Source: Psoroptes ovis (taxonomy: Eukaryota; Arthropoda; Arachnida; Sarcoptiformes; Psoroptidae). From it: 64,000 nt of DNA. This document shows, in pieces, positions 36,701-52,100 of the stretch; within the stretch, counting starts at the first letter, position 1, and every line of letters begins with the position of its first letter. Location: assembly GCA_002943765.1 (NCBI GenBank), contig PQWQ01000013.1, positions 124,001-188,000 of the forward strand, in the 5' to 3' direction. Under the pieces are notes generated by a model that was not told the origin of the DNA, ran no database searches, and saw only the letters and a list, made by a program, of their open reading frames with translations. The position numbers were made by a program, and so were the translations under genes.

Positions 36701-39700
36701 TTTTTACTAATGTTTTATCAATTTTTAATCGTTGAAATATCTGGTTCTTTGGTGATTTGGTCCAAAAAAAGACAGGCAAACTACTGGAATTACTGAGAAA
36801 ACCAACATGATACAATGAAATGCAATTATTCAGCTGTTTCGATTGAATCTTACCATTATTATTTGGATCATTTTTTATTTTTTCCATGGAAAAATTTCAA
36901 AATCGATACAAAATTTAATTATAGACAAATGATGATGATGATACAACAAATCATCAATTATTGTTTGATTATTATTACCAAAGATGCGACATTCAAGACG
37001 AATGAAGAAAACAGAAAAAAAAATCCTTGCGGCAAATTAAACTGTGTTAAATTATAATGAAATTATCAATCATAATGATCAAAGATAAATGATCGAAATA
37101 ATGAAAAATTTAATACATTTTTATTTCATTTCATTTATTTTTTTCGTTCAAAGATCTTGCCGATCGATTCAATTGATTTTGTGTGGTTCACGATTGTTCA
37201 TCGTTGTTCATTCATCATTTCGTGTTTTTCATTTATTAGATCTGAATTATTAGATCCATTTTTAAGAGGATTTGTTCGGGTGGCTTGCTGTTTCAATATT
37301 TCACCACCAAAACATAATTTGCTGAAATTTTTTTTCGCCGAAAAAGAAATCCTCCAAAGGCATTTTGGAGTATTCCAGATTATCAATTTTTTTCCATCTT
37401 TCAATAATCATTTTTTTCTATTTTCTCGCAAATAATTAAACTTGTTTTTCTAATATTTTGGCGAGAATTTTACAAAGATTTGATCGAAATTTTGTTCTCG
37501 TAAAAAATAATTATTTTCCCGCAAAAAAACAAGCAGGATCAAGGATTGATTGATTGATCTTGAATGAATCTGATGCTCATGCTGTTTGTTCAAAGCTTAC
37601 CATTAACCAACCAAACGAAACAAAAAAAAATTCCAAATCAAATAACATTTTGTATATTAAATGACATTTGGTGGGTTTATTTTTGTTCATATTTTCATTT
37701 CAATGATTGTCAATCCAAATGTAGGAATTTCACCGCAGGGTAAAAAAAAATCGTACCGAAAACAAAAAAAAAAAAAAACAACAACAGCAGCGTAAGCAGC
37801 AGCAGCCACCACTCACAGCGTCCAAAAACCAAATTCAAATCCAGAACAAAAAAAAAAAAAAAAATCCACATATTCAATCTAGTTTATCTGCTTTAATCTG
37901 AATAGTTGATTACCATCCATTTATTCATTCATTCATTGATTGTTTAATCAATTTAAATCAATTGAATCAATTTACTTGTTTTATTTTTTCAGTTTGTTTT
38001 GTTTCATTGTTTTACATCACAATCATCATCATCATTGTTGACATATTCTTTAGCATGTATTTAAATATTCTATGCTGCTTTTGTTGTAATAATTTTTTTG
38101 CCTTGAGTAAAGAATATTTTTTTTTGGGATTGCAACAAGAATAACAATGATAATAATAAAATCATTGGTAAGCAAATTTTGTTTCCAATTCATTGCAATC
38201 ATTTGTTTGTTTACTCTGCTTGTTGTTGCCCTGAATAACATTACAATTCTATGTCTTTCAATTATTACCGATAATCAATCAATCAATCAATCAAATTTTA
38301 TTTTGGATTATTTTGAATCTGAATGTCATTGTTTTTACTTCATATTTGTCAACACAAAAATATTGTCAAGACACAATTCGGGCAAATTGATTGAAAGAGA
38401 AATTGGCAAAAAATGAAATCAATAATTTTCAAATTCAATATTTTGCCATTATTTTAATTATTTTCGATCAAGTGTCACAAGAGCTGGTATATTTTTTCTT
38501 AATTCATTTCCATTATTCTAACTATCATTTCATTAAATTAAGAAACGAAAATGAATGAATCAATGAATTTCAATTGCACAAGTGCGTATTATTTTCAAGA
38601 ATATGTTTCATTTTAAGAACGTTTTCTACATTTTAAAATATTCCAAGTGTCAAAAATGCTTAAAATGGGAGAGAGCTATCTTCTTTTCGCTTGTAGAATG
38701 TATTTAAATATAATAATAATAATAATTATTATTATTATCATCGTCGTCATATGAGTTTTTTGAAACAATTCAAACGAATAAAAAATTTGACAATTTCCAG
38801 AAAATTAGGAAAAGCTGTCAAATATGTTGTATTAATTTGAATCGATTTTTTTCCTCTTCGCTTACTTTCTTGGTATGATATATTCCTCTCATTTTTTTTC
38901 GGGTCTTGACGAAATAATTCATATTTGTTGAAAGTAAAAATTATAATTAATTCTTTTAAATTAATTCACTTTTTTCGACTATTTCTTAAACGTATTATTC
39001 AATTTATTCAATTTTTTCATATTTTTGAATGACACATTCTCATGTATATGAATTTAAAATTTCTTATTTTTTTCCCCGAAGAGATTATTAATTATTATTA
39101 TTTCAATTATTTTGTCATATTGATTATGGCTTGAAAAAAAAAACGCGGTGAAAATATCAAAGGATCCAATAGAATCCAATTTTCTATACTTGCCATACTT
39201 ATCAAATATGTAAAATAATTGATATTTATCTCCGTTCTTTTTTTAGGCATTAATTAAAAGGTTCTCATATTTGAATGATTGAATTCATATCATCAAATTT
39301 TTTGACATTTGAGCCAAACAGATCAATGATATTGAATTTAATTTTGTTCGTATGGAGTGAAGAAACGGAATTAATTAGGTATATTCATCCAAAATTTATT
39401 CATTTTTCAATATTTATACATCAGCTCCTATCATACCATTGTTTTTAATGTCAATTTACGACAATTTTGCCTTTTTTTCAACTGGATTGGTTCAAGAATG
39501 AAACAAAGAACATTTTTTTTCGATTTCAGCTGAATGTTTTGATAAAAACTTTCCGAAACAAATCGATCCATTTTTATCCATCACAGTGATCAAAACAGAT
39601 TTTTATTTCGAAAAAAACAGATCCATTCATTAATATTTATGATAATTATAATAATGGTTATATTGATGGATATTTCCATTCTAATATTTCAATTCTTCGA

Positions 39701-39920
39701 CCAAAATGAAATTTTTCTATTCTTTTCTATTCACTTTGCAAACCACAACTGTGTTTAATGCATGAATGAACATTTAAAAACATATTACAAGATAATTAAT
39801 TGTATTTTGTGCTTTTTTTCTAGTATTTTCTGTCTTTTTTTTTATTTGTAAAAAGTACATTTGTATATCTCGAAAAGCCACAAACCAATGTTTATTCAAT
39901 GAACCATATTATATTTTTTA

Positions 39921-39953
39921 AACAAAAAATTTTTCGAGAAAAAATTTTTTGTT
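39921..39953. repeat. 14-bp perfect inverted repeat, loop CGAGA
   Basis: Arms AACAAAAAATTTTT (39921-39934) and its exact reverse complement (39940-39953) flank a 5-nt loop. Confidence 0.85.
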
Positions 39954-41575
39954 TTTGGTGGTGGCTATTTTTTGATTGATATTTCATATTTTTCTCACAT
40001 TATTCATGTTTTATTTGTTTTTCGTTTATTCGTTTCTTGATTATCATTTACTTAAAGAATTCGAGAATATTCAATAATTTTAAATTTCAATTTTTTTCTC
40101 TATTTTCTTAAGAATAAAATGAAACGAATTATCAATAATTTTTCAATATTTTTTTTTTTTTTTTAATTTTGACAAATAAAATATAAGGAAAATATGAAAT
40201 AACATGAAAAATGAATAGGAGAATTAGAGGAAAATATAAGATAATTCTTTAATTTTTCCTTTTTCACCACAATCATATTATTGAATATTGAATGTGAATT
40301 TGAATAGAATTATTATTAATATTAATATTATTATTAAAGTATGTCACGCAATCTTGCCATAAATTTTTACCATCATAAAATACAAAAAATTCAGAATTGA
40401 ATTCAGAATAGATGAATGTATTTTTTTTTTCATTTTGTTTGATTCACAATTATTTATTCATTTAAGATGATGATGATTTTCCGGTCACTTTTCGGGTGAC
40501 CATTTATTTATAGCTTAGGAATGTGCAAGAATCACTTGTGATGTTTGCGGTGAAGGGTGGATTCTGGTGAATTCTTCTTTTCTAAATTTATATGGAGAAA
40601 AATTCAAAGCGATTCGGGAACGTTTCGCCGATATCACCAATAATGATGATAATATTGATTGAACAAATAATCAAATGAATTTTCCAACAAAAAAAAATCA
40701 TCATTCAAACATCATTATTTATTCTGAAAAAAAAGAATTATAACGGCAAAAAATGATTGTCCATTTATTTGTACATTGACAAATGATCAAAACCAATAAT
40801 GATGATGATAAAATATTTTGCTTTTGCTTTAAATGAAATCCCAAATTCAAAAATAATAGATTCCATTCCATTTATTCCGTATGTTTTTATTGTGTGTTGT
40901 GTATTTATTCTATAATAAAAAATAAAAAATAAACCATGGTTTATTTCATATACATTCATTCATTCATTCATTCATAAATGAAAAATAAAAAGACCAAAAA
41001 AGACATTATCATTATTATGATGTCAACCGAACAGCAGCGACCAGCAAAAATGGCTTTTTTCGAAATCGATTATATAATAGATTATCATGTTTATTATTAT
41101 CATTGAACTATTAAATGTCAATCTAAATTAACAAAATTTTTTCCCTTTGAAAATTGAATAAAAATTCAATTCAATTTCATTGATCCATAGAATAAATTTG
41201 AAAATGATCATTTTTAAATTGATCAAAATTCAATACAAGAAAAAAAGTGGAATTCAATGCTCAATATTTGATGATGATTTTATTTTTATTATTATTATCA
41301 TCATCATCATTTTATCTATTTGACTACATTCAAAACATATAAACAACAAATGAATTCGCAAACAATGATGATGATGATAATAATAATTTAATGTGATGTG
41401 ATGTCTTTGATCTTGTTATTATTCGTGGTGGTTATTCTTGTTGGCGATTGTAATTGTAAAACGATGATGGTCATTATTTTCGTATTTTTTTAATCAATGA
41501 CAATCTTTATAATATATGAAACCAGAACCATTCATATTGACCAAAATGAATTGAATTTTCTGGTTCAAAATTGTT

Positions 41576-41592
41576 TGTGTGTGTGTGTGTGT
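41576..41592. repeat. (GT)8 microsatellite
   Basis: Perfect dinucleotide run. Confidence 0.9.
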
Positions 41593-44500
41593 AATCCGTC
41601 ATCAGTTCTATTATTATTGGATTCAATTTTATTTTTATTCGAATTTAATTCAAGGTTTCTGGAAATTTATTTTTTTCCATTCAATTTTCTCTGGTTTTTT
41701 TTTTCATTGGTTCCATTGAATGGGTTCACAAACCAGAATTTTGGTATTTTGGTTTTTTCTTTTCAAAAAATAAAGTCCCAAATGATGATAATAATAATAA
41801 TTACAATGTCCCCGGAATCGAATAGAATTTTTTCCGTTGGAACAAATAAACAGATGACAATCAATTGAAAATCATTGATGATAAATTTTTGGTTCAAATT
41901 CAAATTCTCTCGAATAAACCAAATTAAAATGTCTGTTTCATGTCAAAGTATTCAGATAATTCAAAGAAGAAATAAAAACCAAAATATCAAAAAACAGAGC
42001 AGAACAATGATTCAAAAATTTTTTCATGAATTTGATATTTGCTTTTGAATATTTCATATTTTTTGGGTGTTGTTGGTGGACCATTGTCCATTTTTCATTA
42101 TTATTATTACATTACAATTATTATCATTATTATCAATGTTGTTTGGCGCTACATTGTTTGGAGCCGTAATGCACATTTATAACGCCCAATCACAAATTAA
42201 ATTTGTGCTACTGTTTGTTTGTTTGCTTATTTATTTGAATAATTCATTCATATGTACAAGATTGCTTCGTGTATGATATATGAATTTCAGTCTGTATGTG
42301 TTTGTGTTGGATGATGATGATGATTTTCAGCATTATAAAAATTCAAAAATGATTGAATTATCAACAAAACACCAAACATTTTGTATTCGTTTTTCTCCAG
42401 AAAAATCAATAGAGAATTAATGAAAATGTAAACGATTTCATATTTATCTTCGCATTACTACCATATGAAAATATTCATATTGTCTCTGTGTGCGTGTGTG
42501 TTTGTCAATGTATTTATCTCTTGATAGCTATGCCTGTGTGTACAACGTATATTCGTCACAATCCGATCACGCAAGCATCCGATTAGAATTCATTGAATTG
42601 AATGAATGTGTATTGAAAAGTCAAAAATGAATATAATTGATGATGATTTTCATTTATTTTTTTCGCATTTGAATGGATTCAATCATTCATTTTTGTTCTG
42701 TTTCAATATTTTGTTTTACCTCATTATTATCAATAATGAATGAATGGATGAGAATGAAAGATGACTTAACAAAGAGAAAAATGCATTGACATTCGGGAAA
42801 ATACATTGAAAAATGAATGAAATATGATTTATGAATTATCGATTAAGCGAAGAATATAAAGTCATATTGACAAAAATGATAATCATTTAGGATCATTTTA
42901 GATCAATTTGAATCAATCAATTTATTTAATTTTCGAATAGATTTTCAGATTCAAAAATAAGATTATTTATATTTAGAAATATTGCACAAATTTGTATTTC
43001 GCTGGAATTTCAGCAAACAAAATGAATGAATAATTATTTTCCATTGAAATTCTTGATGCTTTTGAATCCCCGTTTAGCTGCTTTCGCACAGAGATCATGC
43101 ATAACACCAAGCACATGACCATTGTTTGGTTTTTGTATTAAAATTTAATTAAAATTTCAAATTTCATTTTTTCGGGAGCAGAAAATTTAATTATGATTTT
43201 TCACTCATATTTTTTTAATGAAGAGCCGAAGAACTGAAGAACTGGAGAATTTTAAAAAAATGAAAATACAAAGTTTGAAATTGGTGAGATTGTTTAATGA
43301 TAATCACATTGGCTTTTTGATAGAGATCATCGCTGATGAAATATTGTTCTTTGTATGGGGAAAATAATAATAATTAGAATTTACCGAAATATTTTGGATC
43401 AAAGTTTTGGACTACAAAAAATATTCGAACAACGCTTCGACGAATTTTTTCTTTTTTGGCCTTTCGATATATGATATACTCTTGTGTGTTATATCAATAC
43501 TTTTTGTTTATTTATTTATTTGTTTGTTTATTGAATTCATACATTTATGTAAATATTAAAAATAAACATGAACCTCCTTGCATACACACGCAAAACATAC
43601 AAACAAACAAAGGGGCGAACAAGCATACATACACCAAACGACACCATGCACACACACACTTTGTTTGATTGGATTTAGATTTGAAAATAATGATAAATAT
43701 CAAAAAGATGAAAAAAGGCTAAATAAATTCAACCTTCAAAGTATTTCGAAGTTTTTTTTTTAAATACAAACTAATTAGAAATACACGTGTCATATTTTTG
43801 GAGGAAAAAAGGTAAACTTTCATAAGTGTCAAGAGTCAGTAAAAAGGTCAACAATATTGATTTTTAAGGGCGAAAATTATAAATTTGAAATTAAACTAAA
43901 CTGGAAATAAAATAAACAAGAGGCTAAAATATATTTTATAAATATGCCACGAACATGTTATTGATTTTATATTTAGATATTGAAATATATTATTATTCAA
44001 TTTCAATTTCAAATTTGATACGATTCATCATTTTTTCCCTCTTACTCCATGTCTTTTCAAATTAATATTTGATTGCATGATTTTCAATGATTATTTTATC
44101 GGTACTTTTTATTCTTTCATTTCACCCTTGAATATCAATTCAGAATTTAGAAAAAAAATATGATAAAAGTAAACATATTCTCTTAGGTCCAATATATACT
44201 TTCATAGAATATAATTTGAAAAAATTCATACTGTAAATTGACTTTGTTTTTTTTTTGGCATTCAATTCTGTTTCCAATCCAAATGTGTGACCACGAACGT
44301 TTGCCACTCGACCTCGAATCTAGCATATAAAATCGAGTATAAAATACTCTCAAATATAAATGTAAACATGTGTATACGTTTATATAATAACAATTGTATT
44401 TTTGCTTCATTTTATCATTATTATTATTCATTGATGAATTATCATTCATTCATAAGAGTTTTGTGTGTGTGATACGAACTAATCTGACACGTGACCATAA

Positions 44501-45803
44501 ATGAAAATATAATGAATCAAATGAACGAACGAACCAACGAAATGAATGAATGACATAATTTGCTTCGCACACACCAAATCCAATTTTCAACTCTTGGCTG
44601 CTTTTTATGCGTGTTTTCTCCATATACTCGAACCATTAATTTCATTTTTCATTCTGTTATTATTACTATTAGTATTGTTGTTGTTGTTGTTAATCTAATA
44701 TGTCATCATTACGATGATCATGATGATGATGATCACCATCATCATCAAATGGATGAGAAAAATTAAGACCGGAGATTATTATGATTATTATGGGAATCCA
44801 TATGTTATTTGCACCAGAATTTGCCAAAAAAACGTCAACTAATCAACATCAAGGGACCGATCTCGCAAACACACACTCACACACGACACACGCCCATATT
44901 TACACTTGTCAAAAAAAAAAAATTTTATTTCAACTTTGCAATCATAGTGATAATACCAATAATAATAATAATAATGAAAATGATTTTGAATTTTTATAAT
45001 GAAAATTAATGTGGGAATTTATTTTTTGTTGATGTTGTTTTGCATTTTCATTGTTGAAAAATCATAGATTTTTGGAAATGATTGAAGAGAAATGTGTGAT
45101 TTTTTTGGATAAAATTGAATGTCCATTTCAATATTGCACCAAAATTGGTCATGGTTCAAAATACAAGTTCAAAATTTTTATTAAAATAAATTTATTTTTA
45201 ATTTTAAATTCATTAATTGAAAATTTGAAAGAAAAAATTGAATTTCGGTTAGATAATTTGAAATTTAATCATTTTTTTTTATAAATTTGAAATTCATTAA
45301 ATAATGATCTTTATTTAGAAATGATTTGTTCATTATCATCATTATTATTATTATTATTTTTCGATTGATTAATGATGGTTTGTGTGTTTGAATTTTGAAC
45401 GACGACGAAAAAAAAAGTCATCATATCACTTAATGGTCATCATTAAACTATTTCAATATCAATGTAAAGAAATTTGAAAGCAAAAAAAAAAAAAAAAAAT
45501 TAAAAATAACAAAAACCATTTTTAAAAATAATCACCTAATAATCATACAAGTGAATGCAAGCAATAAATACAAAAACCAAACACAAATATTTATGATGAG
45601 CAAAAATATCACTAAATGATGATCACACACCGGTTTGCTAAAATAAAATTTAAAAAAAAAATATTGAATTGTGGCATAGACATTGACAATTTGACATTTT
45701 TTTCTTCAGAAAAAAATTTTTACTTGAAACTGTCTTAAAATAATTTTGACACAGTTTTTATTTTTATTTTTCGGTGCATGTTCAACCAGATATTTTATAT
45801 TAT

Positions 45804-45827
45804 TCAAGCAACACTGGTGTTGCTTGA
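45804..45827. repeat. 24-bp near-palindrome with 11-bp perfect arms
   Basis: Arms TCAAGCAACAC and GTGTTGCTTGA are exact reverse complements separated by TG. GC content is well above the local background. The centre reads CACTGGTG. Confidence 0.9.
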
Positions 45828-46119
45828 GGAGATGACATGTTTTTCTTTTTTTACTTAATTTTACTTAAAATAGTTTTACTTTTTAATCTCATTTTTCAAT
45901 GGTAGAAAAAAAATTATCATTTCAAATGTCATACATTTTCAATATCGTTATGTATCCAATTTGTTCATGAAATTTGTAAAATTCCAGTTAAATTTATTTT
46001 CAAAAGCAAACATTGGTGTTGATTTATTTATTTTAAAAAACACATTGAAAATACCAATAAACTATCGTGATTATTTAATAATATTGTTCGAATATAGTTC
46101 GATAACCCGATATCTAGTT

Positions 46120-46135
46120 ACAGTTACATAACTGT
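46120..46135. promoter_or_regulatory. ACAGTTA-CA-TAACTGT dyad (Myb-type half-sites)
   Basis: Two inverted TAACTG cores, the Myb consensus, are separated by two bases. Motif match only. Confidence 0.25.
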
Positions 46136-49100
46136 CATTTATATTTATCCATAATCATTCGATATTTGTTCAAAGAATTGGAAATATAAAAAAAAATCTT
46201 CATTTTCAATTAAATAAACAAATTGTAATTATAATTAAAATTCTTATGGGTTTGGTGTATTCGTGTTTGACGAGCGTGTGTGTATGCTTGTATGTTCATA
46301 TTTTTATGTGTATTTTGGTGTATATTAATGTACAAACCAAAATGATAATCAAAATGATCATTCAATGATCCAGAAAAGTGATCTGGATTTGGGCGAAACA
46401 ATGAATCTATCAATTTAAAATCATCAATTTGTTAAATATATTTTTCATTTATTCGTGAACACTTGTCAAAGGGATTTTTGAACGAAAAAAAAAAAAACAT
46501 TGAAAACTGAAATTGATTGGTTCAATTATATCAAGTTTTTTCTTTGAAAATCTTTCTCATTTATCCAATTATATCAGTTCAGAGATTCTCAAGACAATTT
46601 TTCTTGTCTCCTCTATTTTCAAGGAAATTGAAAATCAATTTCCGATTTAAATTTTCAATGAAGTTACAAAAATGTGCCATAATCACAAAAATACTCGGCA
46701 CATTTTATCTTGTTTCTGGACAGATTTCATTGTTTTTCTGTTTCAGATCTACAAACAATCAATAAAACAATATTGATGGTCATGATAATAATAATAATGA
46801 TAAACATAATGAAAATCAATTTTCAAAATCATAAATTAAATTTTTGTTTGCATAATGGCAAATGTTTATGTTTGGCGATTTTTGATCATTGATAATAATA
46901 ATAAATTTTCCATATATTTATGAATCAGATAATAATAAAATCATTTTGAATTCTGATGATATGATTTCTCTTTTATTATCTGTCATATCGCTGGTCAATC
47001 ATATCATAAAATTATTGACCAAAGTTATTGTTTGTTTGCACAATCCCAATATTCTATCATTATTATTATGATGATATTGAAAATACGATAAATCTTTTGG
47101 TGTTAATAAAACAAAAACGAAAAAAAATTGATATTTTCAATAATGAAAATATTCTCACATAAAATAATCACGATTACGATAATAATAACAAAAATCAATT
47201 TTATTTTTTTTTGTAGATTGCAATAATGAAATAAAAGAAGTTAATGATAATATTGATGATGATGAGATGACGACAATGTTTGTACAATGTCAATGAACCG
47301 ATTGAAATTAATGAATAAAATGAATTTTTCTTCATTATGAATTCAAAGGAATTACAATATCGAATTCAACTTAAAATAAATTTTTAACTTTTTCTATAAT
47401 TAAACAATTGAATAATTAACTGTATTTGCGTTGATTATCATTATTTAAATTATCGATTGTTGATTTCTCAATTTGATTGCGAAATTTTTTTGTTTTTTTT
47501 TGTTTTTTGTTTTGAAAGATTCAAAAATCATTATCACTGCCATTAATTGGATTGTACAGTACATTCATCATAACAAACGAACAAACAAGTGGCAATGATT
47601 TCTTTATTTTTTTTATCCAAATGATGATTAATGATCATTATTTAATGATCATTTTCCGAAAAAAAAATGAAATGGTTGATGATATGAGTTGATCGTGAAG
47701 ATGATTAAGAATCATTAACAAGAAATCGTACTGAAAATTGATTGAAATTCATTTCAATTTCGAAATTTTTGTCAACAAATTTTTATTATTTTTAGGTTCT
47801 ATAAATTCTCTTGAAATCAAATTGCGAAAATTAATGATTTTGAAAAATGTTTGAAATTTCAAAATTGAATTAAGCGAGATAAAATGAAATGAAATTCACG
47901 AAAAAAAAAATTTCCAAATGCAAAAATATTTAATAATAATATTAAGAATTGTAAATATTTGAATCGATCAATGTGTGTGTGTGTGCCTGCGTGTCGCACA
48001 GAAAAATTCCAAAAATTTTCAATCAATTTTTCAAAATAAATCGTTTTACGGATTTGAACTTTTTTTTTTCATCAAATTTTTGGCTTTTTCCCATATTTTG
48101 GTCCTCACTATCATCATCATCATTAGGAAATAAAGCAAAATGATCAAATGATTTACAACCAGAGGAAAAAATGGGAAAAATCAAATAAATAAAATGAAAT
48201 ATTATTATCAAACAAATAAATGATGTAATTTACTGGATTTCATTTAATATTAAAATGAAAAAAACGGTCTAAATTCTTATGATCAAAAATCATACAAAAT
48301 CGGAAGCATAATAATTTCATCGACTGAGAAATAGTCAGAAAAAATACTAATCATAATAATCAAAAATCTGAAAAAATAAATGAGAAAAATAAATCATTGC
48401 TTTGTATTTTAATAATAATATGATTATGTCAAAGAGTTTTACATGTTTGCGCTGTTTTGATATTTGTTTGTATTTTCAGAACAATCAAAAAGTTTTGCAC
48501 ACATTTTTCACTAGTCAATAATATATTTTATTGCAGTCGGAAAATCAATCAAAAAATTGTGCATAAATTGCACAATCCTTTGATTCATTTGAAGTCATTA
48601 TTACTGATGAAATGAATGAATGAATTAGTGCAATTTTCAGTGCAAAAGAAATGGAAAAACTTTTAATTTTATGGAAAAATGGGAGAAATATTCCAAATTT
48701 AATAATTAAAAATTATGAAATTTCGCTGCATAAACAGTGCTGAAACATTGGATCATTATCATTATCACGGAATTATTAGATTAATTATATCATTTTAATT
48801 TCAAAATTCTATTTGTTTCTCCGCTTGAATTTTTTGTCGTTTGGAATTTATGATTCAATTTAAAATTTACAGAATTTACAGAATAGATTTTCTGAACTCA
48901 AAATGAAATTTTAAAACTCGAAAAAAAATATGCAAAACAAAACAACCCTTGGAGAGTTATTAAAAATAAGCAACGAAAAACAACAGAAAAACAAAACAAA
49001 AACAAAGGAAAATATGAAAATAAATTATCCATAAATGAATGAATCGAGTTAATTAACGTTATCATGGATCTATTTATCTATGCAATATGTATTTATCATT

Positions 49101-52100
49101 TTATTATAAATAATTTGGGTAAACTAATTAATTTTCTTGTTTTGAAAGAAGATGAAATCTCTCTGAAGATTTATGATAAATCGTATTCAGTAGTTCAATG
49201 ATAATAATAAAAATAATAATAATAATCTCAGTCAAAAGATAGGAGAAAATTTGCAATGAATTCCATACGCAAAACTATTTCGAGAATTAATTTTTTTTTT
49301 TTTTTTGATTATTCATTCAAGACATGTTGTTTGGTTTTCTTCACTCATCAAAAAATTTTATCACAAATTATGGTAAACATAATTTAGTTGATTCAATATT
49401 TTTTGATAATAAATTCCCGAATGTATTGAATAAAACAATATAATAATAATAATCGTAATGATAATAATCCATTTGGATCAATCTTGTAAAAGAGTGTGTG
49501 CGTATAAACATATATCACAGAATATCATTCCCCTGAATTAATTTGATTCCCATTTTCACCTTTAATCACATATTTTACATAGATTCAATAAGTTCCATGG
49601 AAGAATTTTTCACATTCTTTTAGCTTTCTCTGCCTGTCATCGACATGCAACAAAATAAATGGTAAAAATGTCTTCTTCTTCATTCCATTCACTGATATCG
49701 ATAAACATTGATCTTCTTTGGTTTTTGTGGTCGTTGTTGTTCTTCATTCACTTTGTTTCACGATACTTTGGAAGCGATTTTTGGACTAATCAAATTCAAA
49801 TGATTATGATAATAATTATTGTGGAGCATAATTATGGTGATTTGCTACAGTTTTGGTTTATGTATGGTTGAATTTTCAAGAGAATCAAAAAATGAATGAA
49901 TGCACTGACCACACATATTTTGAACATGTTTAGAATAATATTATTATCATCATTTTCATTATTATTATTATCATAATATTTGAGCGAAATGGGGAAGAAA
50001 TCATCATCGTTTCATAACAACAACGGCAACGATTTGCAGCAATCATTCAGATTGTTTTTTATCTCTTATAATTGTATTTGCTTGGCCATTCATTCATTTA
50101 TTATTATGTTGGTATGATTATTCTCTTATCATATCTATTATCTTTCATCACTCTTTTTTATATTTCATTCATTCATTTTCTTTTTCGAAAATGAACAATA
50201 ATAATGAATAATGCGTGATAATTCAATCTATATCATTATTATTATTATTTTATTAAAAAATATTTTTCTTTGGAAAAAAATGATAATAAATTTTACTTCA
50301 CAATGCAGCAAAGCAAAGAAAATTGGAATTAAAACCCATTGTAAATAAGTTATGGATAATTAATCAAAATAAGTTAATTAAATAATGGTAAATGAATGAT
50401 GATTATGGTACCAAATCGACCAAATTTTGGTTAACTGGAAAAGATAACAGATAAAGTTGAATATATTGTCCTCGATCCAGTCATGAATTCCTGCATTCAC
50501 ACATTATGTGCTCACTTGAAGAATCATTAAATGATTGCAGAGAATGGAAAAAAAATTTCCATTGTAAATCCATATTTCACGTATCCAAAGAATGGGGTAT
50601 TGGTATTTAACCTTAATTCCTTTGCTGAATTTGCATGACTTTGTCATATAAACATGGCATAAATCTATGTTTTACGATTTTTATCATTATTATTATTCTG
50701 ATGATAATTTTCAATTCAGATTCAGATTCCATTTTGATTTCAGTTAGAATCACATTTTGCTATAATTTTTTTCCAGATTATTTTCATGCGCTCTAGATTT
50801 AATGGGTTCTATTCATGGGTATGTCTATATAATTTCATTTTCTCCCATTTTCACATACAGTCAAAATGACAGATATTTGAGACAGCAAAAATCAATTGAT
50901 TTCAATCAATAATTCAACATTTTGTGGCATTTGTTCATGGCGTATGCGCATCAACCATTTTTGATGATTTTTCCATTCAGCATAAATCATCTTTTTTCTT
51001 TTGTATCAATTGATTTGATGATGATTGAAATCAATTGATTATGATCATTATTATAATTATTATTGTTTTCAATTTGATTAAATTCAATCACCAAATCAAT
51101 TGATTTTTTCATTTCTGTCAAATCTAATTTCAAATACAAAATTTTCAAAAAAAGGAATTTCATTAATTATCTCATTGAAAAATGAGCCAAGAACAATTGA
51201 AGAACCAAATGCAAAAATAAATAGATGATATGTAATCGCATATGTACAAATCAAATACGATATGATGAAAATGAAACAAAAATTACATGTTTGCGTGTAA
51301 TATATTTTTTTTGGACAAAAAAAAATATTAAAATATTATCAGCTAAATCAATCAATTTTGAATTTATTTTCAAATTGGGTGTCAGTTCTATTTGATTTCA
51401 AATATGTAAACTTTGTTTGAATTTGATAAATGTGAGTGTACCAAAATGTGAATTATATTAACATTATTATCATTATTATTTTTAATATCAATACAAAATT
51501 CTAGAAATTTACGATTGTAAATATTTATATCGAAGAAAAGGTCCAAAGGATTTTTGAATGGCATATGAAATAATATAAATCAATATAAATCCTTTATTTG
51601 AAATACACCTTTATTTTTTTATCAAAAATGAACATGAAACGAAAACAATAAGTGAAGAAAAATAGAATAAGATTGTTTATTCTATTTAATCAAAGAATTG
51701 ACGCAATTATTTCATGGATAAATGTTGATATAATGCACATATCTATTTTTATGAAATGGATAAACAGTATGGTATAAGTTGAAATATTCATATTCTCCAC
51801 TTTTCGGTGATATTTCGGTATTTTCTAGAAAAGAAAAAGAATGATTCAAAATAAATGACTTGAAAAGACAAATTTTATTTTAAAATTTATTAATTTTTTT
51901 TTTGTTTGGTTTCTAGTCTTGTGATAGGGCGAAATGATTTATTTAACCTTTGAAATATTTAGAATAAAATTGCATGAAAAATAAAACAAAGCAAATAATG
52001 AATTTGAAAACCTGATATAAAATGCGAATAAAATGATCGATTTTTTCTTCGGTTATTTTGAATCGAAAGTATGTCCTTTTTTCATGGAAAAAAATAATGA

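Noticed and set aside
41497..41868. 123-codon + strand frame
   Set aside because: It crosses a GT microsatellite (Cys-Val run) and is otherwise Phe/Leu/Ile-rich; chance opening.
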